A stretch of DNA of 64,000 nt from an uncultured Pseudomonadales bacterium. Its GTDB lineage: Bacteria; Pseudomonadota; Gammaproteobacteria; Pseudomonadales; CANNCY01. The notes beneath the pieces are model-generated. The model worked only from the letters and a program-made list of their open reading frames with translations, was not told where the DNA came from and ran no database searches. Position numbers and translations under genes: made by a program. Below, in pieces: positions 8,065 to 16,653 of the stretch. The stretch is from the NCBI GenBank assembly GCA_947503335.1, contig CANNCY010000005.1, positions 1 to 64,000 on the forward strand, given 5' to 3'. Each line of letters opens with the position of its first letter. Position 1 is the stretch's first letter.

Positions 8065-10071
8065 ATGAGCGAACTGCTAACAAGCTTGACTCGCCCACCT
8101 ATTGAATGGAACGAGCTAGACGAGCCGATCAACAAGCAGTTCGACGATTGTTATCTATTTACTGAAGAAGGCCGCGACGAAGCTTGGTACAACTATATCG
8201 ACGGCAATCGCTTACCTGAACGTTTTGCAGCGCTTAATAAAGGCGATACCTTTACTATTGCAGAGACGGGTTTTGGCACCGGCTTAAACTTTATTAACGC
8301 ATGGATATGCTTTGAGCAACATGCGCCCAAAGGTGCGTCGTTGCAGTTTATTTCTAGCGAACTGTATCCGCTAGACGCCGATACTATTTGTCGCGCCTTA
8401 GCCCCGTTTTCTGAATGTCGTGACTATGCCGACGCGATAATCGAACAGCTACCGCCGCCAATACCTGGCACCTACCGGCTACATTTTGGTGATCACTGTT
8501 TAACACTTCTGTATGGTGATAGCGCCAGCGTATTTGCCAATTTCAAGGCTAGCCATGAAGCCATTTCACCTAACTGTGGATGGCACGTCGATGCTTGGTT
8601 TTTAGACGGTTTTGCACCGGCTCGAAATCCTGAGCAGTTTGATGAATCGATGCTTAAAACCATTGCAAGCCTTTCTAAAAAAGGCACCACCCTAGCTACT
8701 TTCAGTGTTGCAGGTTTTATTAAACGCCCGCTGCAAGATCTTGGGTTTTCATTGCAAAAACGTTCAGGCTATTCATTAAAGCGCGAAATGCTTTGTGCCA
8801 CGTACAATGGCAAGAGCCCCATCATCAATAACTGCACAACCCCTTGGTTCGATTACGTGCCGCCCAAGGCAATATGTGCCGGCGATCACGTCGCTATTGT
8901 AGGCGCTGGCATTGCAGGCTGTTTAACTGCCCACAAATTAGCCAAGAGCGGTGTACGCGTTACGCTAATTGATAAGCATCATCGCATTGCATCCGAGGGG
9001 TCGGGCAATCGGCAGGGCGCCATTTACGGCAAGCTATCAAACACCAAACAAGCACTGAGTCAGTTAGTTATTCAATCGCAGGTGTATAGCACCCGCTTTT
9101 ATCGAATGCTACTACAAGAGCACCCTAATTTGGGTGGCCAATGTGGGCTAATTCAACTGCCCGCTCTTGAGCGCGATGCGCCAATGCAGGCCCTAGTTGC
9201 CGAGCAGCTTTCTGGTTGTGAAGATTTTGTGCGTGCAGTTGATCAACAAGAAGCATCTCAGCTTTCTGGCGTGGATGTGACTAGCGGTGGGCTATTTTTC
9301 AGTGAAGCTTGGTGGCTTGCACCCCAGCAGCTTTGCGCCTATTTGATACAACATGACAATATCTCAGTCGTCAGCGATACAAACATCGACTCGATAACAA
9401 AAGACGCTAAAGGCTGGTCACTAAATAGCGATGCTCGCTCGCCCATTATTGCCGACCAGGTGGTAATAACTAGCGCCAAAGCTAGTGACGCACTACTGCC
9501 ACAGCTAGCCAGCGCATTAAGAACCGTTGGCGGGCAAACAAGCACTATAAAATCTGATCATTTGACGTCCTTAAAAACCATTGTATGTGCCGAGGCATAT
9601 GTATCGCCGGCACTCGAGGGCGTACACACCACAGGGGCGAGTTTTCACCCCAATCAGACGTCTATTGCGGTTACACCCGAAGACCATACCTATAACCAAG
9701 GGCAGTTGCAGACTCTGTTCAGCAACAAAATCGATTCTGAGGTAATTGATGGTCACGCTGCTATAAGATGCGCTACACGCGACTACTTACCCCTAGCAGG
9801 GCCCGTACCCAATATGGCTAATCTTGAAAGAGATTTTGACCGTTTACGCCACAATAAAAAGGCAAATATCCAACAGGTTGGCGCGATCGAATCTGGCCTA
9901 TGGACTATCTGCGGTTTGGGGTCGCGCGGCCTTAGCTACGCACCACTATGTACCGAATTAGTGGTCTCACAAATGCTGCATAGACCTCTACCCGTAGCAT
10001 TAGATCTATTAAAAGCCCTATCCCCCGCACGATTCATTATTCGTAATGTGATTAGGGCTAATCGCAATTAA
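8065..10071 (+). CDS. mnmC: Bifunctional tRNA 5-methylaminomethyl-2-thiouridine biosynthesis protein MnmC
   Basis: A 668-residue two-domain enzyme that completes mnm5s2U at tRNA wobble position 34. The N-terminal SAM-dependent methyltransferase (about residues 1-245) has AETGFGTGLNFINAW and WFLDGFAPARNPEQF. The C-terminal FAD oxidase (about 265-640) has the dinucleotide motif AIVGAGIAGCLTAHKLAKSG and ends with GLGSRGLSYAPL. The order is methyltransferase then oxidase, and the length equals that of the E. coli enzyme. The ATG at 8065 lies one base after the flavodoxin stop. Confidence 0.97.
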   Translation: MSELLTSLTRPPIEWNELDEPINKQFDDCYLFTEEGRDEAWYNYIDGNRLPERFAALNKGDTFTIAETGFGTGLNFINAWICFEQHAPKGASLQFISSELYPLDADTICRALAPFSECRDYADAIIEQLPPPIPGTYRLHFGDHCLTLLYGDSASVFANFKASHEAISPNCGWHVDAWFLDGFAPARNPEQFDESMLKTIASLSKKGTTLATFSVAGFIKRPLQDLGFSLQKRSGYSLKREMLCATYNGKSPIINNCTTPWFDYVPPKAICAGDHVAIVGAGIAGCLTAHKLAKSGVRVTLIDKHHRIASEGSGNRQGAIYGKLSNTKQALSQLVIQSQVYSTRFYRMLLQEHPNLGGQCGLIQLPALERDAPMQALVAEQLSGCEDFVRAVDQQEASQLSGVDVTSGGLFFSEAWWLAPQQLCAYLIQHDNISVVSDTNIDSITKDAKGWSLNSDARSPIIADQVVITSAKASDALLPQLASALRTVGGQTSTIKSDHLTSLKTIVCAEAYVSPALEGVHTTGASFHPNQTSIAVTPEDHTYNQGQLQTLFSNKIDSEVIDGHAAIRCATRDYLPLAGPVPNMANLERDFDRLRHNKKANIQQVGAIESGLWTICGLGSRGLSYAPLCTELVVSQMLHRPLPVALDLLKALSPARFIIRNVIRANRN

Positions 10072-10119
10072 CCCATTGATAGACTAGCTTTAAGCATATA
10101 GGGATATCAGGGCTAGGTT

Positions 10120-10425
10120 ATGCTGCAGCATCATTACGGCCATTCGCATGAAGCGATCGCCACATACGAAACCGAAGAAATTCATAATTTTTATCAATCT
10201 GTTGTGATTCAGCGCGTTGCCGAACTGTCTAAGAAAGCACGCAACGATGCCGATTTTCATGCTGACGTGTGCTGTGTCGCATTGAATCACCTACCCCCTA
10301 AATACATTCGCCATAGTGTAGACATGCGTTTTTTCATGTCGCCAGACGAAGCAAGGGAGATTGATCTTAAGGTTGACGAAGCAGTTAAGTTTGCACTTGA
10401 TTTTGTTGAAGGCAGACAAAGATAA
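10120..10425 (+). CDS. ComFB-family small protein
   Basis: A 101-residue cytoplasmic protein resembling the late competence ComFB family. The central part DADFHADVCCVALNHLPPKYIRHSVDMRFFM matches its conserved region, which normally reads DV..ALN.LPP.Y. The N-terminal half is helical (EIHNFYQSVVIQRVAELSKKA). In cyanobacteria a ComFB homologue (CdgR) binds cyclic dinucleotides. Whether this protein does is unknown, but a PilZ protein is also present in the window. It stands alone between mnmC and a bidirectional terminator. Confidence 0.75.
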   Translation: MLQHHYGHSHEAIATYETEEIHNFYQSVVIQRVAELSKKARNDADFHADVCCVALNHLPPKYIRHSVDMRFFMSPDEAREIDLKVDEAVKFALDFVEGRQR

Positions 10426-10428
10426 AAA

Positions 10429-10454
10429 AGCCCCAACAGTTGCCTGTTGGGGCT
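10429..10454 (-). terminator. Terminator shared by the ComFB-like gene and the CYTH/phosphate operon
   Basis: An 11-bp perfect stem AGCCCCAACAG/CTGTTGGGGCT with loop TTGC. On the minus strand it runs into TTTTTTATC, an excellent Rho-independent terminator for the long operon that ends at 10480. On the plus strand it would also stop the ComFB-like transcript, though with a weaker tail. Confidence 0.9.
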
Positions 10455-10479
10455 CGTTTAAATAGTGCGCTAAGCAGCC

Positions 10480-11301
10480 TTACTTAAAGCCTTCTGACAT
10501 CTTAAAGGTTGCGCCGGTTTTCGAACCAGAGTGTGCCCCTTCGTGTAATCCACGTTTCTTAACCTCAGCGTCTAGGTGATCACGGAGCGCCTTAAGGTGA
10601 GGCTTTTGACGATCTGTACCCTTAAACGAGAACTCTGAAAAATAGATACGAGGCTTTCGATAGAAAGGTGTCCATACCTGAAAATCAATTTCGTCAGAGA
10701 AACGTTTGTCTTTTGCGAAGGCGGTCCACTCATGGGTTCTCATAACCATGGTTTGCTTAAACTTGCCTTTGTTCGCTTCGTACACTGGGCCGACAAAACC
10801 CCAAGTGCGCTTGTCTTGCTTAATTAATTTAAATATAGCGTCGATGTCTACGCTTTTAACATCGATATCACCAGGGCTGTATGGGATATCCCAACTCGCG
10901 CTATAAGCATACTTGTCACCAGTAATATCAATCTCTGCCTTTTTGTAGTTCTTAATATCACCAAACGACTGGGGGTCATCTCCGCGTAGTTTAACAGTGA
11001 TCTTTGACTTGTTAGGCTTTGTTACATGCTCGCGCACTCGAATACTCAATTCAGCATTTTTCAACGCTCTGTCAGGGGTATCGAGATAGGTTACTAGCTT
11101 AATCGAAGTGCCGTCTTCAAAATCTAGAAAATCATACTGTGACTTGAACTTGGCATTTAGTGACTTGGTTGCGTAGGGCAACGAATCAGCAGTCGCGTTT
11201 ACATGATATTCGATACTGGTAAATGCTGATGGAGGCAAAGCAGCAACCGATGTAGCGCCGATTAATGCGCCTGCGGCGAATAGACTTTTAAAGAGTTTCA
11301 T
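10480..11301 (-). CDS. Secreted CYTH-like (triphosphate-tunnel) domain protein, copy 1
   Basis: A 273-residue protein with a signal peptide (MKLFKSLFAAGALIGATSVAA), so periplasmic or secreted. The rest looks like a CYTH/triphosphate tunnel fold: YLDTPDRALKNAELSIRVRE (about 72-91) and KITVKLRG (about 100-107) are the usual 'YyDTpd.L...lRiR...ltlK' strands, followed by KAEIDI (121-126), MRTHEW (187-192) and DEIDFQVW with FSEFSFKG near the end. The N-terminal ExExK metal motif is degenerate (SIEYHV), so catalysis is uncertain; it may bind rather than cleave polyphosphate. An AAGGA ribosome site precedes the ATG. It is last in the operon and is duplicated at 25.4-26.2 kb. Confidence 0.7.
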   Translation of the reverse strand: MKLFKSLFAAGALIGATSVAALPPSAFTSIEYHVNATADSLPYATKSLNAKFKSQYDFLDFEDGTSIKLVTYLDTPDRALKNAELSIRVREHVTKPNKSKITVKLRGDDPQSFGDIKNYKKAEIDITGDKYAYSASWDIPYSPGDIDVKSVDIDAIFKLIKQDKRTWGFVGPVYEANKGKFKQTMVMRTHEWTAFAKDKRFSDEIDFQVWTPFYRKPRIYFSEFSFKGTDRQKPHLKALRDHLDAEVKKRGLHEGAHSGSKTGATFKMSEGFK

Positions 11302-11403
11302 ATTTAATATTCCTTACCAAGAATTACGTGTACATCGCTTGAGTTTAGACGCTGAATTAATACTTCTATGGGTAGCAATTCACAACAGAAACGCCAATTT
11401 GAA

Positions 11404-11670
11404 CTATTTGAAGAATAAGAATGCGTAGGCTGACAGTAATTCGCCGTTCACCGCATGCTCTTTAATACGTTCAGCAATCGCACAGGCTGCTACATAGTTC
11501 TCAGATATCGAAACTACGATCGACAGCTGTTCTTCGCCAGGTACCTCTAACACGACGTGATCGGTCATTATCGACGTGAGTAATAGCTCATCTAGCAACC
11601 TATCAGTATCTGTATCTTTCGGAATCTTACTGATCGCTATTTTTGAATGTTCATATTCTTGCTGCTCCAT
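11404..11670 (-). CDS. Small protein of unknown function linked to the PiT transporter
   Basis: An 88-residue soluble acidic protein that I do not recognise. It has no signal peptide or membrane segment; a beta-strand-like stretch HVVLEVPGEEQLSIVVSISENYVAACAIAERI suggests a small alpha/beta fold. Its ATG directly follows the TAA of the PiT gene with no gap, so it is very likely translationally coupled to the transporter. A regulatory or accessory role for PiT is a guess from position only. There is no copy in the second CYTH locus. Confidence 0.65.
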   Translation of the reverse strand: MEQQEYEHSKIAISKIPKDTDTDRLLDELLLTSIMTDHVVLEVPGEEQLSIVVSISENYVAACAIAERIKEHAVNGELLSAYAFLFFK

Positions 11671-12714
11671 TTAAACCACCACAACTAAAAATAGGTTTTG
11701 CACGATAAACAAGGCAATAAAACAGCCGATGGCCGAAATAATCGGCGTGGTTACCCAACCCATCACAACTCGTAAAAGATTCTTATACTGCACAGGTAAT
11801 TTGCGTAAAAGTGCAATACCAACAACGGCACCAATCACTGCTTGAGAGCTAGAGACAGGCACTAGGGGGATCGCCGGCAAACCAAGCGATACTACAAAAT
11901 CAGATAGGCCTTGAGATGAAAACACAAACAGTACAATCGAGTGGGCCATTACAACTACCCAAGCGGTAACAGGCGTCATATCAATAAGGCTGCTTCCCAC
12001 CGTCATCATCACTCGCTTTGAGTATGTAATTACACCAACTGAGATAGCCACGGCACCTAAAAAGAATAACTGCATTTCTTTAGTAAAGGTAATACCCATT
12101 ATTTTGAGCGGCTCAAATTCGCTACTAGACACAAACACACCCATGACGTTAGCAATATTGTTTGCACCTAACGAATAAGAACCAAAGGCACCCGCAATTA
12201 TGAGCCCGATGCGCGTCCAACTATCTAGTTGAAACAGTCCAGGCCTAGCAACCTCTAAAAACCATGTTGTTAATTTATAAAGCAGTACGCCTGTGACAGC
12301 TGCTAACACTGGGCATAGCACCCATGTCATTAAAATCTTATTAAGTGTCGCTGCATGGGTAGGCTCGTTACTGAAAAAATTCCAACCTATGATGGCACCT
12401 ACAATTGCCTGACCAGTCGACACAGGCAAACCATACTTTGTCATGTAGAAAACGGTTAGTGCCGCTGTTAAGGCAACGGTAAATGCCCCGCCAACAGCAG
12501 ATACCTTACCTAAGGCACCAAGTGTATGAGAAGCTCCAGCACCACTAATAACAGCGCCCAAAACGACCATGACAGAACAAACTATTGCAGCGGTTTTAAA
12601 CGACACCATACGTGAGCCAACGGCTGTGCCAAACACATTGGCAGCATCGTTAGCACCTAGTGACCAACCTAGAAACAGGCCACTAGATAGAAAGATAATG
12701 ACTGCGAACTCCAT
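11671..12714 (-). CDS. PiT-family inorganic phosphate transporter
   Basis: A 347-residue polytopic inner-membrane protein of the PiT family, which imports metal-phosphate or phosphate with protons or sodium. Both inverted-repeat signatures are present: LGWSLGANDAANVFGTAVG near the N-terminus and SYSLGANNIANVMGVFVSS in the second half. About ten hydrophobic helices can be traced. It is shorter than E. coli PitA and close to the Sinorhizobium-type Pit, which is also encoded next to a DUF47 protein. It follows the DUF47 gene by 10 bases in the CYTH operon. Confidence 0.93.
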   Translation of the reverse strand: MEFAVIIFLSSGLFLGWSLGANDAANVFGTAVGSRMVSFKTAAIVCSVMVVLGAVISGAGASHTLGALGKVSAVGGAFTVALTAALTVFYMTKYGLPVSTGQAIVGAIIGWNFFSNEPTHAATLNKILMTWVLCPVLAAVTGVLLYKLTTWFLEVARPGLFQLDSWTRIGLIIAGAFGSYSLGANNIANVMGVFVSSSEFEPLKIMGITFTKEMQLFFLGAVAISVGVITYSKRVMMTVGSSLIDMTPVTAWVVVMAHSIVLFVFSSQGLSDFVVSLGLPAIPLVPVSSSQAVIGAVVGIALLRKLPVQYKNLLRVVMGWVTTPIISAIGCFIALFIVQNLFLVVVV

Positions 12715-12724
12715 TTTTTGCTCG

Positions 12725-13393
12725 CTACTGCATTCGTTTTAAGGTGTAAATTGAAATACGATCACTAACGTCTTCAGCTAACTCAGCTATCTGCTGAATT
12801 CTGTCGACAAAATAACGTAAGTGAATTTTCTCAACTAATTGAAGGTCTGATTGAAACAGCGTTGTTTTGATCTTGTTACACAGTGCGGCAGTATCGTTCT
12901 CAAGCAACATCACTTTAGTATGATACTCCTGCACTCTCTGCAGATCTGACAGAAAGCTGCGAGCACAGAGTACGGTATGATCAATGGTATCGCCTAGTGT
13001 TGCGAGGGCCATGAAGAAATCTTCGTTGATAACCGCTGGCACAATCGGGCGCTCGATATTTAAGTGACTACTTACGGTATCATTTAGATTAATAATGCCG
13101 TCCATTAGTTCGATTAAAGACGCCAAATCAGAGCGCAAATCTGGGATTAGCGTTTTGAGATATAGGGTTGTTTCGATTTCTCGGTTAAGCTCGTCGGCTC
13201 TATGTTCTATCTCATGAATACGCTGCAGTGCAGCGCAAAAGTCATCACTATCAGCACCCTTTTCGATATAAGAGCGCCATAGCTTTACAAATTCGTGCTG
13301 TACGGCAGTTAGCTGGTCAAGAAACGCATAGACATGCGCTTCAGTCGATTTACTCCTCGACAGTAATGCGTCTACGCGCTCTATCCCAAACAT
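12725..13393 (-). CDS. DUF47/PhoU-like regulator of phosphate transport
   Basis: A 222-residue all-helical cytoplasmic protein of the DUF47 (PF01865) PhoU-like family: the pattern AALQRIHEIEHRADELNREIETTLYLKTLIPDLRSDLASLIELMDGIIN is characteristic. Members are usually encoded beside PiT transporters and restrain or couple phosphate entry; DUF47-pit pairs are well known in rhizobia. Here it sits 9 bases after the porin gene and 10 bases before pit. This ties the operon to phosphate. Confidence 0.9.
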   Translation of the reverse strand: MFGIERVDALLSRSKSTEAHVYAFLDQLTAVQHEFVKLWRSYIEKGADSDDFCAALQRIHEIEHRADELNREIETTLYLKTLIPDLRSDLASLIELMDGIINLNDTVSSHLNIERPIVPAVINEDFFMALATLGDTIDHTVLCARSFLSDLQRVQEYHTKVMLLENDTAALCNKIKTTLFQSDLQLVEKIHLRYFVDRIQQIAELAEDVSDRISIYTLKRMQ

Positions 13394-13402
13394 GACTTCT
13401 CC

Positions 13403-14719
13403 CTAGAACGAAAACTGCATTCTTGCCTGAAGAATGTTGTAGTCGTCATCCTCTAAACCAGGCTCATACAGCGACGGGTCATATTCAGTTGAACCATGAA
13501 TATAGTTGAACTGCGCTTTAAGATGCTTTTCTAAGTACCAATTTAGGCCAATCGCAAAATCTGTAGCACTTCCGCCATAGATATTCGTAGACGCATCATC
13601 GAAATCTGCTGTTTGAATGCGTGCGGCCACTTCCCAAGCGCCCCAGCCTCCGTCAGAGATTGGATTTGCCGGGCTGACCTGCCTAAACGTACCGTTTTTC
13701 TTACGGTACTCCCACATCTCTCCGGTAATCGTGTAGATAGCCGAAATGTAGGCCGCTGAAACATCAGTATCACCTCCTACATCTTGATTGTCTGCAGTGG
13801 CATAAACGTATTCACCTTGGGTAATAAAGTTATTTCGCTGATATGCGAATTCTAGGCCCACAGCTGTTTGATTGTCGCTGTCAAACTTATCTGTGTTGAT
13901 TACTCGCTCCATTGGCTTGGCGCTGGGGCGAGCTCGCCATCTTGCATCACCGTCGTCCATAGACTGATACAAGAAACTAGCACCTAAGTGCAGCAACCCT
14001 TCACCTCGATACGGCGTACCCACAATACGTGAGGCGAACATTCCAAAGTCTTCGTCTTCACCATTGTCAAAGGCAACACTTGTACGAATAGCCCAATTAT
14101 CTGAATCATAGCGATGTTGAACACCAAAGTTGCGATCTGGCGAGAATGTATCAGTAAAGCTGCGATGCATCATATAGCCGTGACGAGAACTTTGCGTATT
14201 CTCTAGGCCAAACGCATACTTTTGATAACCAAAGGTTAACTTGGTATTTTCAAATCCCTCATAAACGATATTGGCATCTTTTAAATCTAGTTTTTCATCG
14301 CTTGCATTAATATTATCAGCAAAATCGAATTGAATTTCGTATTCCCAGTCTCGTGCAAACTGCCCTTCTAAGCCAACACGCAATCGGTTAATCTGCGTAG
14401 CACTATAACTATCAAGAGCTTCTAACTGACCGCCGTCATTGAAGGTAGTGTCACCAACATTGACAGTATCGATTTCAACTCGCCCTTTAAACTCGAGAGC
14501 AGAACGCCCATCACGAGAGTAAATTTTTGGAGTGGGCGCTGATTTCTTAAACTTAACGGCATCACCATCTTTGCCAGCGCTATCTTGAAGATCAATGAGT
14601 TCTCGTTCTAGCTGGTCAATTCGCTCAATCAGCTCTGCGATTAGTTCTGAATTATCATCGGCGATCGCGCTTGTAGATAAGGCTACCCCCACTGATATTG
14701 ATAGTAGTTTTTTAAGCAT
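13403..14719 (-). CDS. OprO/OprP-type phosphate or polyphosphate porin, copy 1
   Basis: A 438-residue outer-membrane protein with a signal peptide ending near STSAIA. A short coiled coil follows (LIAELIERIDQLERELIDLQD), then a 16-strand-type barrel. RDGRSALEFKGRVEID, NRLRVGLEGQFARDWEYEIQFDFADN and YEGFENTKLTFGYQKYAFGLE are typical of the phosphate-selective porin O and P family, and the protein ends in phenylalanine as outer-membrane proteins do. In Pseudomonas OprP takes phosphate and OprO prefers pyro/polyphosphate; the specificity here cannot be read by eye. An 82-base gap upstream could hold an internal promoter. A close paralogue lies at 26.2 kb. Confidence 0.88.
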   Translation of the reverse strand: MLKKLLSISVGVALSTSAIADDNSELIAELIERIDQLERELIDLQDSAGKDGDAVKFKKSAPTPKIYSRDGRSALEFKGRVEIDTVNVGDTTFNDGGQLEALDSYSATQINRLRVGLEGQFARDWEYEIQFDFADNINASDEKLDLKDANIVYEGFENTKLTFGYQKYAFGLENTQSSRHGYMMHRSFTDTFSPDRNFGVQHRYDSDNWAIRTSVAFDNGEDEDFGMFASRIVGTPYRGEGLLHLGASFLYQSMDDGDARWRARPSAKPMERVINTDKFDSDNQTAVGLEFAYQRNNFITQGEYVYATADNQDVGGDTDVSAAYISAIYTITGEMWEYRKKNGTFRQVSPANPISDGGWGAWEVAARIQTADFDDASTNIYGGSATDFAIGLNWYLEKHLKAQFNYIHGSTEYDPSLYEPGLEDDDYNILQARMQFSF

Positions 14720-14801
14720 TATGCACTCCCTTGCTTGCTAGTTACATACAATCAACTTCCAAGATAGACGCTAATCAAGAACTCAACAGTGTGATTATTG
14801 C

Positions 14802-16151
14802 TTACTCATCCATAATGTAATTTTGCTCGACGCGGTGAATGCCCACTCTGCTTACAGATAGAGTTAATCCTTGTACATGGCTCTTGCCATCTATAGTTAA
14901 CAGCGCTGCCACGGGAATAGCGCGCGTTCTATGCACTTCAGATTCTTCAACCTCATCATCACCCATCGTTAAATACGGCCACATTTGATCGGCATAAAGC
15001 CTTAACCTTCTACTAAGATTTAACGTAAGGCGATCTCGGATATATCGTCGCTCTCCCTCAATACTGGCCGTGTGACGCCGATAAGAACGCCGATACAAAA
15101 GCACGGGGTTATTGTTTGATTCTAGTAACGGGTATATGTGTTTTACGCATTCTGTAAGTATACGAGGCAATTTAGTGACGGTCTTAGATTGCACTGCCTC
15201 GGCGATCGTCACCAATGGATCATCGGTTTTAGCCAATTGCAGCTCCTTAATGCGCTGACTAAAATGCCCAAAGTATTTATTGAGGAGGTAACCACGGCCC
15301 ACCTCTTTGATCCGGTCTTTCAGGATATATGAGACAACTAACGCAAAGAAAAATGGTGTTGTGAAGTTTCCAAATGCCTGCTGTGTAGCAAAGGCAATAC
15401 CTGTTGCAAACGCCATCGCCAGCGCCGCAGACAATCCGATAAGAACTTGCTGAACATACGCTGGGCTATTGTCTATTACCACCTTAGTTTTGTATGGGCT
15501 ATCGACGACTTTTCTGGCCGCCTGCAAGCGTTTAAATAGTCGCTCACGCCCCTTAACCTTATTGGCTGAAATTCGATATCCACCTTGTTCGGCATTACGC
15601 TTAACCTGTTCTAGCAGGCGCTTTACCTTCTCGATTTCATTGGCGCTACATTTCGTTGACTGAATAGTTCTAAGCGCACCTTGATGAATCTCAAAATAGA
15701 GAATTTGATTAGCCAACTCTATGCGTCGCCGTTGCATCCTTGCCAAGCGGTGAAAGTTATCTATTTTATTTAAGCTGCTCAGTAACTTATTTGCTTCTTT
15801 AAGTCTTTTCCAACTAGGGTGACGACTTAAATCAGTGACATGCCTAGTAAGATTCGCTAACGCATGCTTAAATACGATGACACCATGACCTGTCGAAATC
15901 ATAGCTGTGCGATTTATTTGATCTATTAGATGATTGCCGTCAACCACCTCTTCAGCAGAAACGCCTATTCGATGCTCTTCTAACAAATTGGTAAAGAACT
16001 CGTCGCGAATTGCATCACCGCCTTCTGCAGCCGTAACCGGCTTTAAAAAGTAGCACCTTAACTTCGCGTCATAGACTCCGGGCGGCAGTCTTACTTGAAT
16101 ATTAAGATGATACCGCCCTACGGGAGTTATCGATAAAAGCTCTTTCGACAA
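14802..16151 (-). CDS. Unknown membrane protein of the CYTH/phosphate operon
   Basis: A 449-residue protein that I cannot assign to a family. A soluble, basic, helix-rich N-terminal half (about 1-225, with runs such as RMQRRRIELANQ and NEIEKVKRLLEQVKRNAE) is followed by two adjacent membrane helices (about 231-256 and 260-277) and a soluble C-terminal half with KDRIKEVGRGYLLNKYFG. The start is TTG, 18 bases after the CYTH gene, with only a weak AAGG site upstream. Membrane anchoring next to two CYTH genes recalls the yeast VTC plan of a CYTH catalytic domain plus a membrane part, but the sequence is not obviously related. No paralogue is seen at the second locus. Confidence 0.75.
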   Translation of the reverse strand: MSKELLSITPVGRYHLNIQVRLPPGVYDAKLRCYFLKPVTAAEGGDAIRDEFFTNLLEEHRIGVSAEEVVDGNHLIDQINRTAMISTGHGVIVFKHALANLTRHVTDLSRHPSWKRLKEANKLLSSLNKIDNFHRLARMQRRRIELANQILYFEIHQGALRTIQSTKCSANEIEKVKRLLEQVKRNAEQGGYRISANKVKGRERLFKRLQAARKVVDSPYKTKVVIDNSPAYVQQVLIGLSAALAMAFATGIAFATQQAFGNFTTPFFFALVVSYILKDRIKEVGRGYLLNKYFGHFSQRIKELQLAKTDDPLVTIAEAVQSKTVTKLPRILTECVKHIYPLLESNNNPVLLYRRSYRRHTASIEGERRYIRDRLTLNLSRRLRLYADQMWPYLTMGDDEVEESEVHRTRAIPVAALLTIDGKSHVQGLTLSVSRVGIHRVEQNYIMDE

Positions 16152-16169
16152 ACTGTTTTGAGCCTTTTT

Positions 16170-16643
16170 CTACCACTTTGAGTAAGGGTTTTTCATTAGC
16201 ATAGAGTTGTAGTACTTAGCGTCGCCAGTTACTTCTTCACCTACCCAAGCTGGTTTATCGACTGACTGCTCTTCACTTTCGAGTTCGGCCTCAGCTACCA
16301 CTAGGCCCTGATTATCACCATAGAACTCGTCTACTTCGAAGGTGAGACCACCGTAGTCAACCAGATATCTGGTCTTATCGATAACACCTGGCTCACAGAT
16401 CTCCATTAACGCTTCAGCGTCTTCAGTACTAATCTCTCGCTCCCACTCAAAACGAGAGGCGCCAGAGGCACTACCGATGCCTTTAATCGTCAAGAAGCCC
16501 TTGTCACCTTTAACACGCACTCTAACAGTACGCTCAGGCACGCTACTCAAATAGCCCTGAGTAATACGCGTTTGCTTATGAGAGAGCTCTTTAAAACTGT
16601 CATCGACAACAAGATACTTGCGCTCTATTTCTTGGTTTGACAT
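16170..16643 (-). CDS. Cytoplasmic CYTH-domain inorganic triphosphatase, copy 1
   Basis: A 157-residue single-domain triphosphate tunnel enzyme without a signal peptide. The metal-binding ExExK signature is EIERK (residues 5-9), followed by TRITQGYL, the basic RVRVKGDKGFLTIKG strands, FEWEREI, KTRYLV and the acidic FEVDEFYG...VVAEAELESEE. These give the full set of tunnel Arg/Lys/Glu residues. Size and sequence resemble the characterised tripolyphosphatases of Nitrosomonas and Clostridium, which hydrolyse PPPi. It follows the 211-residue CYTH-like gene by 10 bases, and the pair recurs at 28.9-30.1 kb. Confidence 0.9.
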   Translation of the reverse strand: MSNQEIERKYLVVDDSFKELSHKQTRITQGYLSSVPERTVRVRVKGDKGFLTIKGIGSASGASRFEWEREISTEDAEALMEICEPGVIDKTRYLVDYGGLTFEVDEFYGDNQGLVVAEAELESEEQSVDKPAWVGEEVTGDAKYYNSMLMKNPYSKW

Positions 16644-16653
16644 AACGACCTCT

